A stretch of 64,000 bases of DNA from Lutibacter sp. GTDB lineage: Bacteria > Bacteroidota > Bacteroidia > Flavobacteriales > Flavobacteriaceae. A program made the position numbers and the translations under genes. The stretch spans positions 1 to 64,000 of the forward strand of contig NVWM01000007.1 in assembly GCA_002733665.1 (NCBI GenBank), read 5' to 3'. Shown in pieces: positions 1 to 8,644 of the stretch (the stretch's first letter is position 1; every line of letters starts with the position of its first letter). The notes below the pieces were generated by a model. The model was given only the letters and a program-made list of their open reading frames with translations, was not told the DNA's origin and ran no database searches.

Positions 1-3000
1 CAATTCCTGTTATTGGTGTTCCATCTTCATTAAAATAGGTAATCGTTACATCTGCTAAACTTTGTCCGTTTAATATTTCTGATGTGATTGTTGTAACATT
101 AAAAGGGAACATCCCATCACTATCATCATCACACTGTTTCATAATTGTTGTTGGAGCATTTGCTGTTGGAAGTGCTTCAACAATCAAGGTTATATGATGT
201 CCATTTCCTAAACAATCATTCCCTAACTGACTATCTGCTCTTACCCATACCTCTTGCATATTTGGGTACCCAATATTTTCATAATTACTAGGATCCGTTA
301 TTTCATTAGTTTCTGCAGTTGCATCTGCTTGGTTACGATAATAAAAAACATCAATCGCTGTTGGAAACATTGCTTGTACTTCCGCCGTTACACTGCTAAA
401 ATCAAAAGTAGCAACTCCATCTCTATCGTCTGTACCGTCATCACATTGAGAAAAAGTTCTTAAAAAAGTAGGAGGTATGGCTGACGGTTTTACAACCAAT
501 GTAAATTGAGTTGTTCTATAACAACCATTTACATTTTCTGCACGAGCCCAAATAGTATTATCTGTATTTACAATTTGATTGGTGTATGTTGTAGGATTTA
601 TAATTTCAGTTCCCAGAACTCCTGCTTCAGCATCTGCTAACAACTCATAATATGTAAACACTTCTGTTGTTATTGTAGTTATAATATCTGTATTAATTTC
701 TGATAAATTAAAGGAATTAAATCCATCAAAATCATCATCACATTGCTCTAAAACAAAAGGAGGTGAATTTAAAATCGGTAATTTATAAACTTCTATATCA
801 AACGAAGTGTCAGTAAAACAATTGGAGTTTAAGTTATTGGTCATGCGCACATAAATTGTTTGTCCATCAACAACTGTATTTTGAAATGCTGTTTCGTTTG
901 CAACAGGTATTTGTGTTGTATATGTAGCATTTGTAAAGTAAGTCAGCGTAAAATCTGCTGCTGCTTGTCCGTTTAAAATTTCTGTGGCTCTATCATGTAA
1001 ATTAAATTCTATAAAACCATCTGCATCAGTTCCAACACTTGTATTGTCACATTCTGCTAATAACGAAACTGTTGTTGACGGGAAAGCACTGTCATAAACT
1101 TCTAAATCGAAACTCGTAGTATCATAACATGGCGTATTGATATCATTCTCAACACGAGCGTAAATTGTTGTTGAACCACTCTCATATGGGCTTGATAATG
1201 CTCCAGTTGTTCCTGCATCTGCCTCTGCTTGAGATAAGTAGTAAGTAATACTCATTCCAGCATCAGTATTAATTGTTGCGTTTTGATCTGTTAATGTAAA
1301 TGGCATAGTACCATTATTGTCATCGTCACACTGAACCATGTTTGTTGGTTGAACAGCAGTAGGTTGTTCATAAACCACTAAATCAAACGATGTGTCTGTA
1401 AAACAATTGGTGTTTAAATTATTGGTCATACGCACATAAATAGGTTGACCTCCAGCAACTGCATTTTGAAATGCTGTTTCAGTAGGAACTGGTATTTGTA
1501 TTGTATACGCAGCATCTGTAAAGTAAGTCAGCGTAAAATCTGCAGCCGCTTGTCCGTTTAAAATCTCTGTAGCTCTATCATGTAAATTGAATTCTATAAA
1601 TCCATCTGTGATAGTTCCAACACTCGTGTTGTCACATTCTCCTAACAGCGAAACTGTTGTTGAAGGGAAAGCACTCTCATAAACTTCAAGATCAAAACTC
1701 GTAGTGTCATAACATGGTGCATTACCGTCATTCTCAACACGTGCATAAATTGTTGTTGAAGCACTCTCATAAGGACTTGTTAATGCTCCTGTTGTTCCAG
1801 CGTCTGCTTCTGCTTGAGATAAGTAATACGAAACACTCATCCCTGTAGTTGTGTTGATCGTCGCATCTTGATTGGTTAATGTAAATGGCATTGTACCATT
1901 ATTGTCATCGTCACAGATCAACATGTTTGGAGGTTGAACGGCTGTAGGTACGTCAAAAACTTCTATATTAAACTCACCTTCTAAATTGGTTACTTCTCCA
2001 CAGATGTCAGTAAAGTTTACTTCTAATTTATATATCCCATTTATTGCTGGAGTTACATTGGTGAAAGATATATCTGAAACACTTGCAAAAGGAGTTGTGC
2101 TGCCATTAAAATACCAATTGTATGAGATTGTACCTGATCCAGTAATAGGCTCAGGAGCAATATCAAGATTTTCTCCTGAACATAAATTTAGAGTAATGTC
2201 ATTTAAAATTATAGTATTTCCGTTACCATCATCGCCAGTGATTTCTATTCCAGAGAAAATAGATGAGATAAAAGGAGGTAACCCTTGCATTGCTAGACCT
2301 GAACCTAAATTAACGGCATCTTCTGTATAAATAATGTCTATTGCATCATCATTCGGATTTTCAATAACGTCTAAAAATGGTGTTCCAACACTATAACTAA
2401 ATGGTGTTGTTGCATAAATTTTACCATCTTGTGCTAATTGCAACGCTCCTCTAAATCTACCAAATCTAGAGTTTATTAGTGTTTTAGTAGATGTGATATC
2501 AGTACTCGTTAAATCAAATTGGAAAGCATTATTTCTACTTCCATCATGAGTTGAAGCATACAATTTATCAGAGTTATTATTGAACTCAACACCATAAGGT
2601 GCCCCATCACCTGGATTTCTTGATGTGTCAATTAAAATTTCTCCATCATTTGAGACGGAACCAGTTGCATTATCAAATGTATATAATATTAATAAACTAG
2701 TACCACCAGTAGTGTAATGCGCAGTTACTAATTTCTCGCCATTTGGTGAAACTTTTAAATACCCTCTAACATCAGTTGCTGCATCATCAACTGTAGAATA
2801 TGTAGGTGTAGCAATTACAACTCCAGTTGTATCTACTTTATATGCAATAAAATGACCATTACTAGATCCAGGTATATTATATTGAGATACTACCCAAAAA
2901 GTATTACAATCATCTCCTTTCACTGCTGTAACTTTTTCAGTCCAAGTACCTGATCGATTGATACTACTGCTATCAAAGTGTAAATTAGTAACACCTCCAA

Positions 3001-3478
3001 CGATATCTCCAAAGCCACCATTTGCTCTCATATCAAGCGTATAATAGAAAAAACCAGCGTTTCCACTAGAACTTGCACCTACAGTGAAAATGTAATAGAT
3101 ATCTATTTGTCCAGGAACAGGTTGATTAGGAGCCGGAACTGTTAATGCAGATTGTGCACTTGAAGCATCACCTTCTAGACCAGTTGTAGGTGAGGCATTT
3201 GCGTCAGCATTTGGCATAGGGTTGTTGTTTCTATCCCAAATAGTTAATTGGGTACCACCAAGAGTTGGAGAGCCAATATAGAATAATAAGTTACCACTGC
3301 TATCAGCAAATGAAGAACAGCCTTCATTAGTGTTTAAGAGACTTCCGGCTATGTTAGTTGGTACTCCTCCGTTAAAGTCAACTGCTGCACCTTGACCAAA
3401 ATACCATTTACTCGCTTCTCCTTGAGCAAATGAATTGATTGTGAATAATACTATAAAAAGAGAAATAAGTTTTTTCAT
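1..3478 (-). CDS. large secreted modular surface protein, probable T9SS type B cargo (C-terminus outside window)
   Basis: The frame starts with ATG at 3478 and stays open to the window edge, giving 1159 codons of an incomplete protein. It begins with a clear signal peptide (MKKLISLFIVLFTINSFAQ). The first ~400 residues look like the propeller-type N-terminal region common in flavobacterial T9SS type B proteins (WYFGQGAAVDFNGG near the mature N-terminus). A PKD-like stretch follows, then a series of ~95-residue modules, most with a QCDDDxDG or ECDN acidic-Cys motif and a later CYDTTSFDLEVY-type motif. These modules usually precede a gliding-motility-type C-terminal sorting domain, which would lie beyond base 1. 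The role is probably adhesion or another cell-surface function; that and the sorting route are inferred. Confidence 0.85.
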   Translation of the reverse strand, partial: MKKLISLFIVLFTINSFAQGEASKWYFGQGAAVDFNGGVPTNIAGSLLNTNEGCSSFADSSGNLLFYIGSPTLGGTQLTIWDRNNNPMPNADANASPTTGLEGDASSAQSALTVPAPNQPVPGQIDIYYIFTVGASSSGNAGFFYYTLDMRANGGFGDIVGGVTNLHFDSSSINRSGTWTEKVTAVKGDDCNTFWVVSQYNIPGSSNGHFIAYKVDTTGVVIATPTYSTVDDAATDVRGYLKVSPNGEKLVTAHYTTGGTSLLILYTFDNATGSVSNDGEILIDTSRNPGDGAPYGVEFNNNSDKLYASTHDGSRNNAFQFDLTSTDITSTKTLINSRFGRFRGALQLAQDGKIYATTPFSYSVGTPFLDVIENPNDDAIDIIYTEDAVNLGSGLAMQGLPPFISSIFSGIEITGDDGNGNTIILNDITLNLCSGENLDIAPEPITGSGTISYNWYFNGSTTPFASVSDISFTNVTPAINGIYKLEVNFTDICGEVTNLEGEFNIEVFDVPTAVQPPNMLICDDDNNGTMPFTLTNQDATINTTTGMSVSYYLSQAEADAGTTGALTSPYESASTTIYARVENDGNAPCYDTTSFDLEVYESAFPSTTVSLLGECDNTSVGTITDGFIEFNLHDRATEILNGQAAADFTLTYFTDAAYTIQIPVPTETAFQNAVAGGQPIYVRMTNNLNTNCFTDTSFDLVVYEQPTAVQPTNMVQCDDDNNGTMPFTLTDQNATINTDAGMSITYYLSQAEADAGTTGALSSPYESGSTTIYARVENDINTPCYDTTSFDLEVYDSAFPSTTVSLLAECDNTSVGTDADGFIEFNLHDRATEILNGQAAADFTLTYFTNATYTTQIPVANETAFQNTVVDGQTIYVRMTNNLNSNCFTDTSFDIEVYKLPILNSPPFVLEQCDDDFDGFNSFNLSEINTDIITTITTEVFTYYELLADAEAGVLGTEIINPTTYTNQIVNTDNTIWARAENVNGCYRTTQFTLVVKPSAIPPTFLRTFSQCDDGTDDRDGVATFDFSSVTAEVQAMFPTAIDVFYYRNQADATAETNEITDPSNYENIGYPNMQEVWVRADSQLGNDCLGNGHHITLIVEALPTANAPTTIMKQCDDDSDGMFPFNVTTITSEILNGQSLADVTITYFNEDGTPITGI
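785..1954 (-). repeat. tandem duplication of a 195-residue two-module unit within the surface protein
   Basis: Two adjacent units of 585 bp (about 785-1369 and 1370-1954) are highly similar at the DNA level. For example, the block beginning TCATGCGCACATAAAT at 841 recurs as TCATACGCACATAAAT at 1426. Each unit encodes two ~97-residue modules. The spacing is an exact multiple of three, so the reading frame is kept. Sequence similarity is much higher than between other modules of the protein, which points to a recent duplication or gene conversion. Confidence 0.85.
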
Positions 3479-3504
3479 GTTGATTGAGTAAATAGTGTAA
3501 TCTC

Positions 3505-3512
3505 CAAATGTA
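3505..3512 (-). promoter_or_regulatory. -7 promoter element of the surface protein gene
   Basis: On the minus strand the sequence TACATTTG matches the Bacteroidota TAnnTTTG element. It lies 26 bases upstream of the ATG at 3478. Confidence 0.6.
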
Positions 3513-3556
3513 CAAAATACACAGAAACTATTTCAATAGACAAGAAATTTTAACAC

Positions 3557-4384
3557 TTATAAGTCTCTACGTTTTAAAAGTTTATATGAGAGGTAAATAA
3601 AAATGAATGTCCAAGCAGCAACAATAAGGATGTCAGTAAAATGAACAGAAAAATCTTTACTTAAATCTTCTCCAACTTGATTGGCAAGAGATTTGACAGC
3701 ATTTAGTCTTGTAAAAGGCTCTTTGATTAAGTTCATCATTGATTCAAGAGGGAAAAATTGCATGACTTCATTAACATAGTCTTCTGCTTTCCAATATAAT
3801 AACCCTTTAGAAATACCTTCAATAAAAGACCAAACAAGCATTGCGCCGACTGCAAAAGCCGATCTTTTTATTAAGATTCCAAGGAATAATCCGAAAGAGA
3901 AGAATCCAACTAATTTTACAAAAAATGCCAATAAATATTCTAAATCTGAAAAAATAATAGATGGTTCATTGAAATCGGAATAAATAAGCCCTAAAATCAA
4001 AGAAACTATGAATACAAATATGGTTGAAGCTGCAGAAAACACAACAACCGTATAGAATTTAGATAAAATGAACTCTTTTTTACTCAAGCCGTCAATCAAA
4101 TTTTGTTTTAAAGTTTTATTGCTGTATTCATTTGCCATCATTGACACAATAACAAGTAGTAAAAAGAACTTCATGGTTGCTGATAGCCATGTACTTAAGT
4201 GCCAGATATATGGGAAGTTAAAAATCCCCATATCTGCTAAATGAAATTTTATCGGACCAATATCAAATTTAATGGCAGCAATTAATGCAATTGAAGTTAG
4301 CAATATAAAATATGTCAAAATCAATACTTTACTCGCTCTATTGTGTTTCAGTTTATGAAACTCTATATTTAATAATCTAAACAT
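3557..4384 (-). CDS. ABC-2 type transporter permease
   Basis: A 275-residue integral membrane protein with about six predicted transmembrane segments, at roughly residues 18-37, 65-85, 110-132, 150-172, 175-195 and 247-265. The layout and the MANEYSNKTLKQNLIDGLSKKEF stretch after the second segment are typical of ABC-2 permeases of the gliding/antibiotic/lipid exporter group. It starts 3 bases after the ATPase gene and is surely co-transcribed with it. The exported substrate cannot be read from the sequence. Confidence 0.85.
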   Translation of the reverse strand: MFRLLNIEFHKLKHNRASKVLILTYFILLTSIALIAAIKFDIGPIKFHLADMGIFNFPYIWHLSTWLSATMKFFLLLVIVSMMANEYSNKTLKQNLIDGLSKKEFILSKFYTVVVFSAASTIFVFIVSLILGLIYSDFNEPSIIFSDLEYLLAFFVKLVGFFSFGLFLGILIKRSAFAVGAMLVWSFIEGISKGLLYWKAEDYVNEVMQFFPLESMMNLIKEPFTRLNAVKSLANQVGEDLSKDFSVHFTDILIVAAWTFIFIYLSYKLLKRRDL

Positions 4385-4387
4385 GAC

Positions 4388-5287
4388 TTATTTGTTGTTG
4401 GTTAGTGTAAGAAATTGTTGCTCAAGGCTAGGTTTACGCTTTACTAAATGTGATAAAACAATACCGTTTTTAAAAAGATATTCATTCATTTCTGATGCAG
4501 TTATATCTTTATTTAAAGTTGCAATTATAATATCGCCTTCTTCTTTTGTTGAAGCTATTCCGTCAAAAGAAGTCAATAATTCTTTTAATTTATCTTGGCT
4601 TGTTTCAGCTTTTAAATCAAAGAAACCATGTGAAGCTGTAATTTCATCTGTTCTACCTTCATATAGTTTGATTCCATTTCTAATAACAACTACATGCGAA
4701 CAAACCTTCTCGACTTCGTCTAATAAATGCGATGCTAATAATATAGTTGTTCCGTTTGAAGCAATATCAGTAATAATTTTTCTAATTTCATGAATTCCTT
4801 GAGGATCCAAGCCATTTGTAGGCTCATCTAGGATTAAAATTTCAGGATTGTTTAACAATGCAGAAGCAATAGCCAAACGTTGTTTCATCCCTAAAGAAAA
4901 AGTTTTAAACTTACTATCTCTTCTGTCAAATAAGTTTACCGTTTTTAATTTTTCATCAATATTTTCATACGATATCCCTTTAATTTTGCAAACCAATTTT
5001 AGATTCTGCGTAGCAGTCATGTATGGGTAAAAGTTTGGACGTTCAATTATAGCGCCAACTTTCTTTAAGGCTTCATGTGTTGATAATGCGCCATTAAACC
5101 AACTAAACTCACCAGAAGTTGCATTGACTACATTTAAAATGATTCCAAGCGTTGTTGATTTTCCACTTCCGTTTGGGCCTAAAATTCCGTAAACGTTTCC
5201 TTTTTTGATTTCAAAAGATAGGTTATTCACTGCGTGAACTGAACCGTACTTTTTATCAAGATTATTGAGAGATAAGATTGTTTCCAA
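4388..5287 (-). CDS. ABC transporter ATP-binding protein
   Basis: A 299-residue ATPase with Walker A GPNGSGKST near residue 38, ABC signature FSLGMKQRL near 130, Walker B ILILDEPTNGLDP near 150 and the switch His in ILLASHLLDEVEKV. A C-terminal ~80-residue extension after the nucleotide-binding domain is usual for partners of ABC-2 permeases. The reading frame begins with TTG (METILSL), and no better ATG lies upstream in frame. It forms a two-gene exporter with the downstream permease. Confidence 0.9.
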   Translation of the reverse strand: METILSLNNLDKKYGSVHAVNNLSFEIKKGNVYGILGPNGSGKSTTLGIILNVVNATSGEFSWFNGALSTHEALKKVGAIIERPNFYPYMTATQNLKLVCKIKGISYENIDEKLKTVNLFDRRDSKFKTFSLGMKQRLAIASALLNNPEILILDEPTNGLDPQGIHEIRKIITDIASNGTTILLASHLLDEVEKVCSHVVVIRNGIKLYEGRTDEITASHGFFDLKAETSQDKLKELLTSFDGIASTKEEGDIIIATLNKDITASEMNEYLFKNGIVLSHLVKRKPSLEQQFLTLTNNK

Positions 5288-5430
5288 TTGTGTAACTAAG
5301 TTTGATTGTTATAAAGTTAAACGACCAAGTTACAAATTTGTTACAAGAGAATTACGAATTGCAATTGATGAATTTCAAATTTAATTTTTCGAAAAAGACT
5401 GAATACTGGATACTGCCAACTGAATACGGA

Positions 5431-5934
5431 CTAGAAATCATAGTCATCAATATTCTCAAAACTACCGAAGTTATCAAATTCATCATCGTCAAGTCCAAAA
5501 GGGTCTTCAGATTTGTCAGCAACAAATTCTTTTTCAGGAGCAGTTTCTGGAACATCACCAAAAGAAAAAGCAATTGAAGGTAAGTTACTTTCAGTTTTGA
5601 TATTACTCTCTGATAATTCTATAAAAAATGTCCACATCGACATAAAATCATAAACATAAATGAATTTATCGCCTACTTTTGTGAGGTTTTCAACTAAAAT
5701 ACATTTTTGCATCGAGATAGACTCTCCAGCATCTGACATGTCAAACAACGGAATTTCTTCACCTTGATTCCATTCATCGTCCGTTCTGTAAAACGATGCC
5801 ATTTCTTGTCCGTTGAACCCAAAAGCATTGGCAATAATAGTGTGTAAATCTTCAAGCGTATTAGAGCTGTCAATCAGGACATCTCTAATCACATCTTTTT
5901 TTACGTCAAGTATTGCTCGTATTTTATAAATCAT
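5431..5934 (-). CDS. PRiA4-ORF3-like / IS1096 TnpR-family protein
   Basis: A 167-residue acidic protein. Its N-terminus (MIYKIRAILDVKKDVIRDVL, then LEDLHTIIANAFGFNGQEMASFY) matches the pRiA4b ORF-3 family fold, often labelled an IS1096 element passenger protein. In Flavobacteriaceae this is a stable chromosomal gene and not evidence of a transposon; no transposase or terminal repeats are seen here. The C-terminal ~40 residues are Asp/Glu-rich. Its biochemical function is unknown. It stands alone between the ABC pair and the menaquinone cluster. Confidence 0.75.
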   Translation of the reverse strand: MIYKIRAILDVKKDVIRDVLIDSSNTLEDLHTIIANAFGFNGQEMASFYRTDDEWNQGEEIPLFDMSDAGESISMQKCILVENLTKVGDKFIYVYDFMSMWTFFIELSESNIKTESNLPSIAFSFGDVPETAPEKEFVADKSEDPFGLDDDEFDNFGSFENIDDYDF

Positions 5935-5994
5935 TTATCTGTAAATATATTAGTGAACTCATTTAAACTTTTTCTGTTTGCTAAAAAATTGTTC

Positions 5995-6073
5995 TTTTTA
6001 AGTTAAATTTTGTCTTTTTATCTCTTCGTAGCTATGCTATGTAATTCAAAAAAGCCTTTAGTTAACTTAAAAA
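5995..6073. repeat. MITE-like element with 12-bp inverted ends
   Basis: The non-coding stretch between the PRiA4-like gene and menI contains perfect 12-bp inverted arms, TTTTTAAGTTAA at 5995-6006 and TTAACTTAAAAA at 6062-6073, separated by 55 bases. It encodes no protein. It could be a small mobile remnant or a structured RNA; only the arms are directly supported. Confidence 0.4.
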
Positions 6074-6169
6074 CTCCTAATTTTCGCTTAAACACAACAA
6101 GGTTAAATAAGTTCAGTGCAAAAATACTATAAATACTTATTTTTTAGCTCTATTTATTTGTTTTTTATA

Positions 6170-6233
6170 GTCTGTTCGAGCGCAGTCGAGAACGAGAGAG
6201 AGTTAAGAAGGTCTCGACTGCGCTCGACCAGAC
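6170..6233. repeat. REP-like palindrome (GTCTGTTCGAGCGCAGTCGAGA type)
   Basis: A large imperfect hairpin: the left arm GTCTGTTCGAGCGCAGTCGAG (from 6170) pairs with the right arm CTCGACTGCGCTCGACCAGAC (to 6233). It is far more G+C-rich than its surroundings. Related sequences occur elsewhere in this window, including inside murB, so it belongs to a dispersed repetitive palindrome family. Confidence 0.8.
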
Positions 6234-6299
6234 ACAAAGTTTTTACAGGTTCATATTTTGTCTTTGGATTATAAATTAATTAGTATTTTTACCATTAAA

Positions 6300-6307
6300 T
6301 ATATTTG
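6300..6307 (+). promoter_or_regulatory. -7 promoter element of the menI operon
   Basis: TATATTTG matches TAnnTTTG and ends 4 bases before the ATG at 6312. The expected transcript start therefore falls at or next to the start codon, suggesting a leaderless or nearly leaderless message. A TTTG at 6263 is too far upstream to be a normally spaced -33 box. Confidence 0.6.
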
Positions 6308-6311
6308 CAGC

Positions 6312-6734
6312 ATGGATACACAAAAAGTATTAAATCACATGAATAATGTTGTTTCTAAAAATACTTTAATGGAAACATTAGAGATTGTTTTTACAGAAGT
6401 TGGCAAAAACTTTTTAGTAGCTCAAATGCCAGTAAATTTAAGAGTGCATCAGCCTGCAGGATTGTTGCATGGAGGCGCTTCAGTTGCCTTGGCAGAGAGT
6501 GTAGGAAGTGCTGCTTCACATCTTTTTATTGATAATGATAAATTTGAAATTAGAGGTATTGAAATCTCAGCAAATCATTTAAAAAGTGTAAAAGAGGGTA
6601 TTGTTACAGCAACTGCTCGTCCAATTCATAAAGGGAGAACAACTCATTTATGGGAAATTAGAATTGTAGACGAACAGCAAAATTTAGTTTCTCTTTGTAA
6701 GCTCACCAATATTATTTTGCCAAAAAGAGAATAG
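6312..6734 (+). CDS. menI: hotdog-fold acyl-CoA thioesterase, probable 1,4-dihydroxy-2-naphthoyl-CoA hydrolase
   Basis: A 140-residue PaaI/MenI-type hotdog protein. The core motif HQPAGLLHGGASVALAESVGSAAS carries the His-Gly-Gly loop and the downstream acidic residue typical of these hydrolases. The longer frame opening at 6258 was rejected because the promoter element at 6300 lies inside it; ATG at 6312 gives the usual family length. It is followed after 4 bases by an alpha/beta hydrolase and then menF, which supports DHNA-CoA hydrolysis in menaquinone synthesis over a generic thioesterase role. Confidence 0.8.
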   Translation: MDTQKVLNHMNNVVSKNTLMETLEIVFTEVGKNFLVAQMPVNLRVHQPAGLLHGGASVALAESVGSAASHLFIDNDKFEIRGIEISANHLKSVKEGIVTATARPIHKGRTTHLWEIRIVDEQQNLVSLCKLTNIILPKRE

Positions 6735-6738
6735 GTAT

Positions 6739-7584
6739 ATGAGATTTTTAAAAAAGTTGTTTAGAGTTACTTCCTATATTTTAATAGGGCTATTGATTGT
6801 TTTTTTAGTACTGCTACAATTTATTTTCAAAGTTTCTACGGATGTTGATGTTAAAGAGGAGCTTGTAAATATTACATTAACACATCATCAATTTAATAAT
6901 CATGAGTACCGTAAAATTGTTACTTTTCAAAAATTAGATACAACTATACCAACACTTGTTTTTGTACACGGAAGTCCAGGTTCAATGCTAGATTTTAAGA
7001 ACTATTTCAAAGATACTGTTCTTACAAAAAAAGCAAATCTAATAGCGTATGAAAGAGTGGGTTACGGAATTGATAATATCGGAGACATTCAAACTATAAA
7101 AAATGAAGTTGAAATGCTAAATTCAATAACTGATAGTTTACCGATTTCTAAAACCATTTTAGTTGGGTATTCTTATGGCGGATCTATTGCATTGGCTTCA
7201 AAAAAGAAGTATAGGAAAATCGTTTTATTGGCTCCAGCCGTCTATTCGGAAGTAGAACCGATGTTTTGGTTTTTAAACATTTATAAATGGAGATCAACAC
7301 GATGGTTAATGCCCAAAATATTGCAAGGTGCAGCAAAAGAAAAAATACAACATCAAGACGAATTAAGAAAATTTCAAGAAAACTGGAATGAAAATTCTTC
7401 AGATATTTATGTAGTCCATGGAGATAAAGATTGGATAGTTCCTCTTGCAAATTCGGAGTATATACAGCAGCAATTTAATTCAACTCAATTTGAGTTAGTG
7501 ACATTAAAAGGAGCAGGGCATGGCTTGGTTTGGGAGCAATTTGAAGAAGTGAAATCAGAACTAATAAAAGTGATTGAAGAGTGA
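6739..7584 (+). CDS. membrane-anchored alpha/beta hydrolase
   Basis: A 281-residue protein with one N-terminal transmembrane segment (about residues 12-32) followed by an alpha/beta hydrolase domain. The oxyanion-side motif HGSPGS is near residue 77 and the nucleophile elbow is GYSYGG with Ser145. The candidate acid is Asp229 or Asp231 (HGDKDWIVP) and the base is His261 (GAGHG). Its stop overlaps the GTG start of menF by four bases, so the two are translationally coupled. The position would suit a MenH-type SHCHC synthase, but MenH is normally soluble and this protein has a membrane anchor, so the substrate is left open. Confidence 0.85.
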   Translation: MRFLKKLFRVTSYILIGLLIVFLVLLQFIFKVSTDVDVKEELVNITLTHHQFNNHEYRKIVTFQKLDTTIPTLVFVHGSPGSMLDFKNYFKDTVLTKKANLIAYERVGYGIDNIGDIQTIKNEVEMLNSITDSLPISKTILVGYSYGGSIALASKKKYRKIVLLAPAVYSEVEPMFWFLNIYKWRSTRWLMPKILQGAAKEKIQHQDELRKFQENWNENSSDIYVVHGDKDWIVPLANSEYIQQQFNSTQFELVTLKGAGHGLVWEQFEEVKSELIKVIEE

Positions 7585-8630
7585 AAGAGTTAAAAGATAA
7601 AATAACGACATCTTTAAAAAATAAGATTCCTTTTGTTATGTATAGGAAACCAAACTCTGAATTTGGTAAAGCAGTTTTTCAAGAAGATAGCAAGACTTAT
7701 TTTACTTCTGATTATTCTGAAAACGGATTTGTATTTGCACCTTTTAATTCAGATAAAAAAACATTGCTTATTCCCTTTGCAGTTGCTGATAGATTTTCAT
7801 TTATTACTCCTGAAATTGAGACGTTTTCTGTATCAGAAATTAAGAATAACACATCAGGAATTGAAAAAAAACAGCATGAGAAATTAGTTCAGAAAGGAAT
7901 CGATTTTATCATCAATTCTGACACAGATAAGGTAGTATTGTCTCGTAAAGAATTAATCGAAGTTGATGATTGTGATGTGTTTAAGATCTACCAAAAGTTA
8001 GTTGTCAATTATCCTACTGCTTATGTGTATTGTTGGTTTCATCCAGTTTCTGGGCTTTGGATGGGAGCAACACCAGAATTATTATTATCTTCTGACAGTC
8101 AAGAGTTTAAGATAACAGCGTTGGCATCAACACAAGAATATAAAGGAACTTTAGATGTAGATTGGAATGAAAAAGAAAAGCAAGAACATCAATTTGTGAT
8201 AGATTATATTGTCTCTCAGTTAGCAAATTATAAATTAAAAATTTCAGAAATCAAAACTGTAAAAGCAGGAAATTTAGTGCATCTTCGTGCAGATATTTCT
8301 GGTACAATTAGCGATCCTAATTTTGACCTTTCAAAATTGATTGAGACGTTACACCCAACTTCTGCAACTTGTGGATTGCCAAAAGAATCTGCAAAAGAGT
8401 TTATCTTAAAAAACGAGCATTATAATCGTGAATATTATACAGGTTTTTTAGGTGAAATAAATAGCACTTTAATAGATTTGTATGTGAACTTAAGGTGTAT
8501 GAAGATTGATATAAAAGGTCAAAATGTGAAGTTGTATATTGGAGGAGGAATCACTAAAGGTAGTAACCCAATTAAAGAATGGGAAGAAACTGTTGCGAAA
8601 TCTAAAGTGATGAAAAAAGTATTACTTTAA
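7581..8630 (+). CDS. menF: isochorismate synthase (chorismate-binding enzyme)
   Basis: A 349-residue chorismate-utilising enzyme that converts chorismate to isochorismate, the first committed step of menaquinone synthesis. The family block HPTSATCGLPKESAKEF and the following NREYYTGFLGEI are present, as is the C-terminal YIGGGI motif with Mg-binding acidic residues around it (EWEETVAKS). It starts with GTG inside the stop of the upstream hydrolase (GTGA overlap). It belongs to the menI operon and is interrupted downstream by a convergent two-component pair. Confidence 0.92.
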   Translation: MKELKDKITTSLKNKIPFVMYRKPNSEFGKAVFQEDSKTYFTSDYSENGFVFAPFNSDKKTLLIPFAVADRFSFITPEIETFSVSEIKNNTSGIEKKQHEKLVQKGIDFIINSDTDKVVLSRKELIEVDDCDVFKIYQKLVVNYPTAYVYCWFHPVSGLWMGATPELLLSSDSQEFKITALASTQEYKGTLDVDWNEKEKQEHQFVIDYIVSQLANYKLKISEIKTVKAGNLVHLRADISGTISDPNFDLSKLIETLHPTSATCGLPKESAKEFILKNEHYNREYYTGFLGEINSTLIDLYVNLRCMKIDIKGQNVKLYIGGGITKGSNPIKEWEETVAKSKVMKKVLL

Positions 8631-8644
8631 TTAATGAAGAACTG

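Noticed and set aside
785-1954. Repeats considered as a CRISPR or satellite array
   Set aside because: The units are 585 bp, in frame and coding for protein modules, with no spacer pattern.
5288-5430. Possible small gene or riboswitch between the ABC ATPase and PRiA4-like genes
   Set aside because: Only short overlapping frames and repeat-like sequence (ACTGAATACTGGATACTGCC) are seen; nothing conserved.
5431-5934. Insertion sequence suggested by the IS1096 TnpR-like label
   Set aside because: No transposase, terminal inverted repeats or target duplication; the family is a common chromosomal gene.
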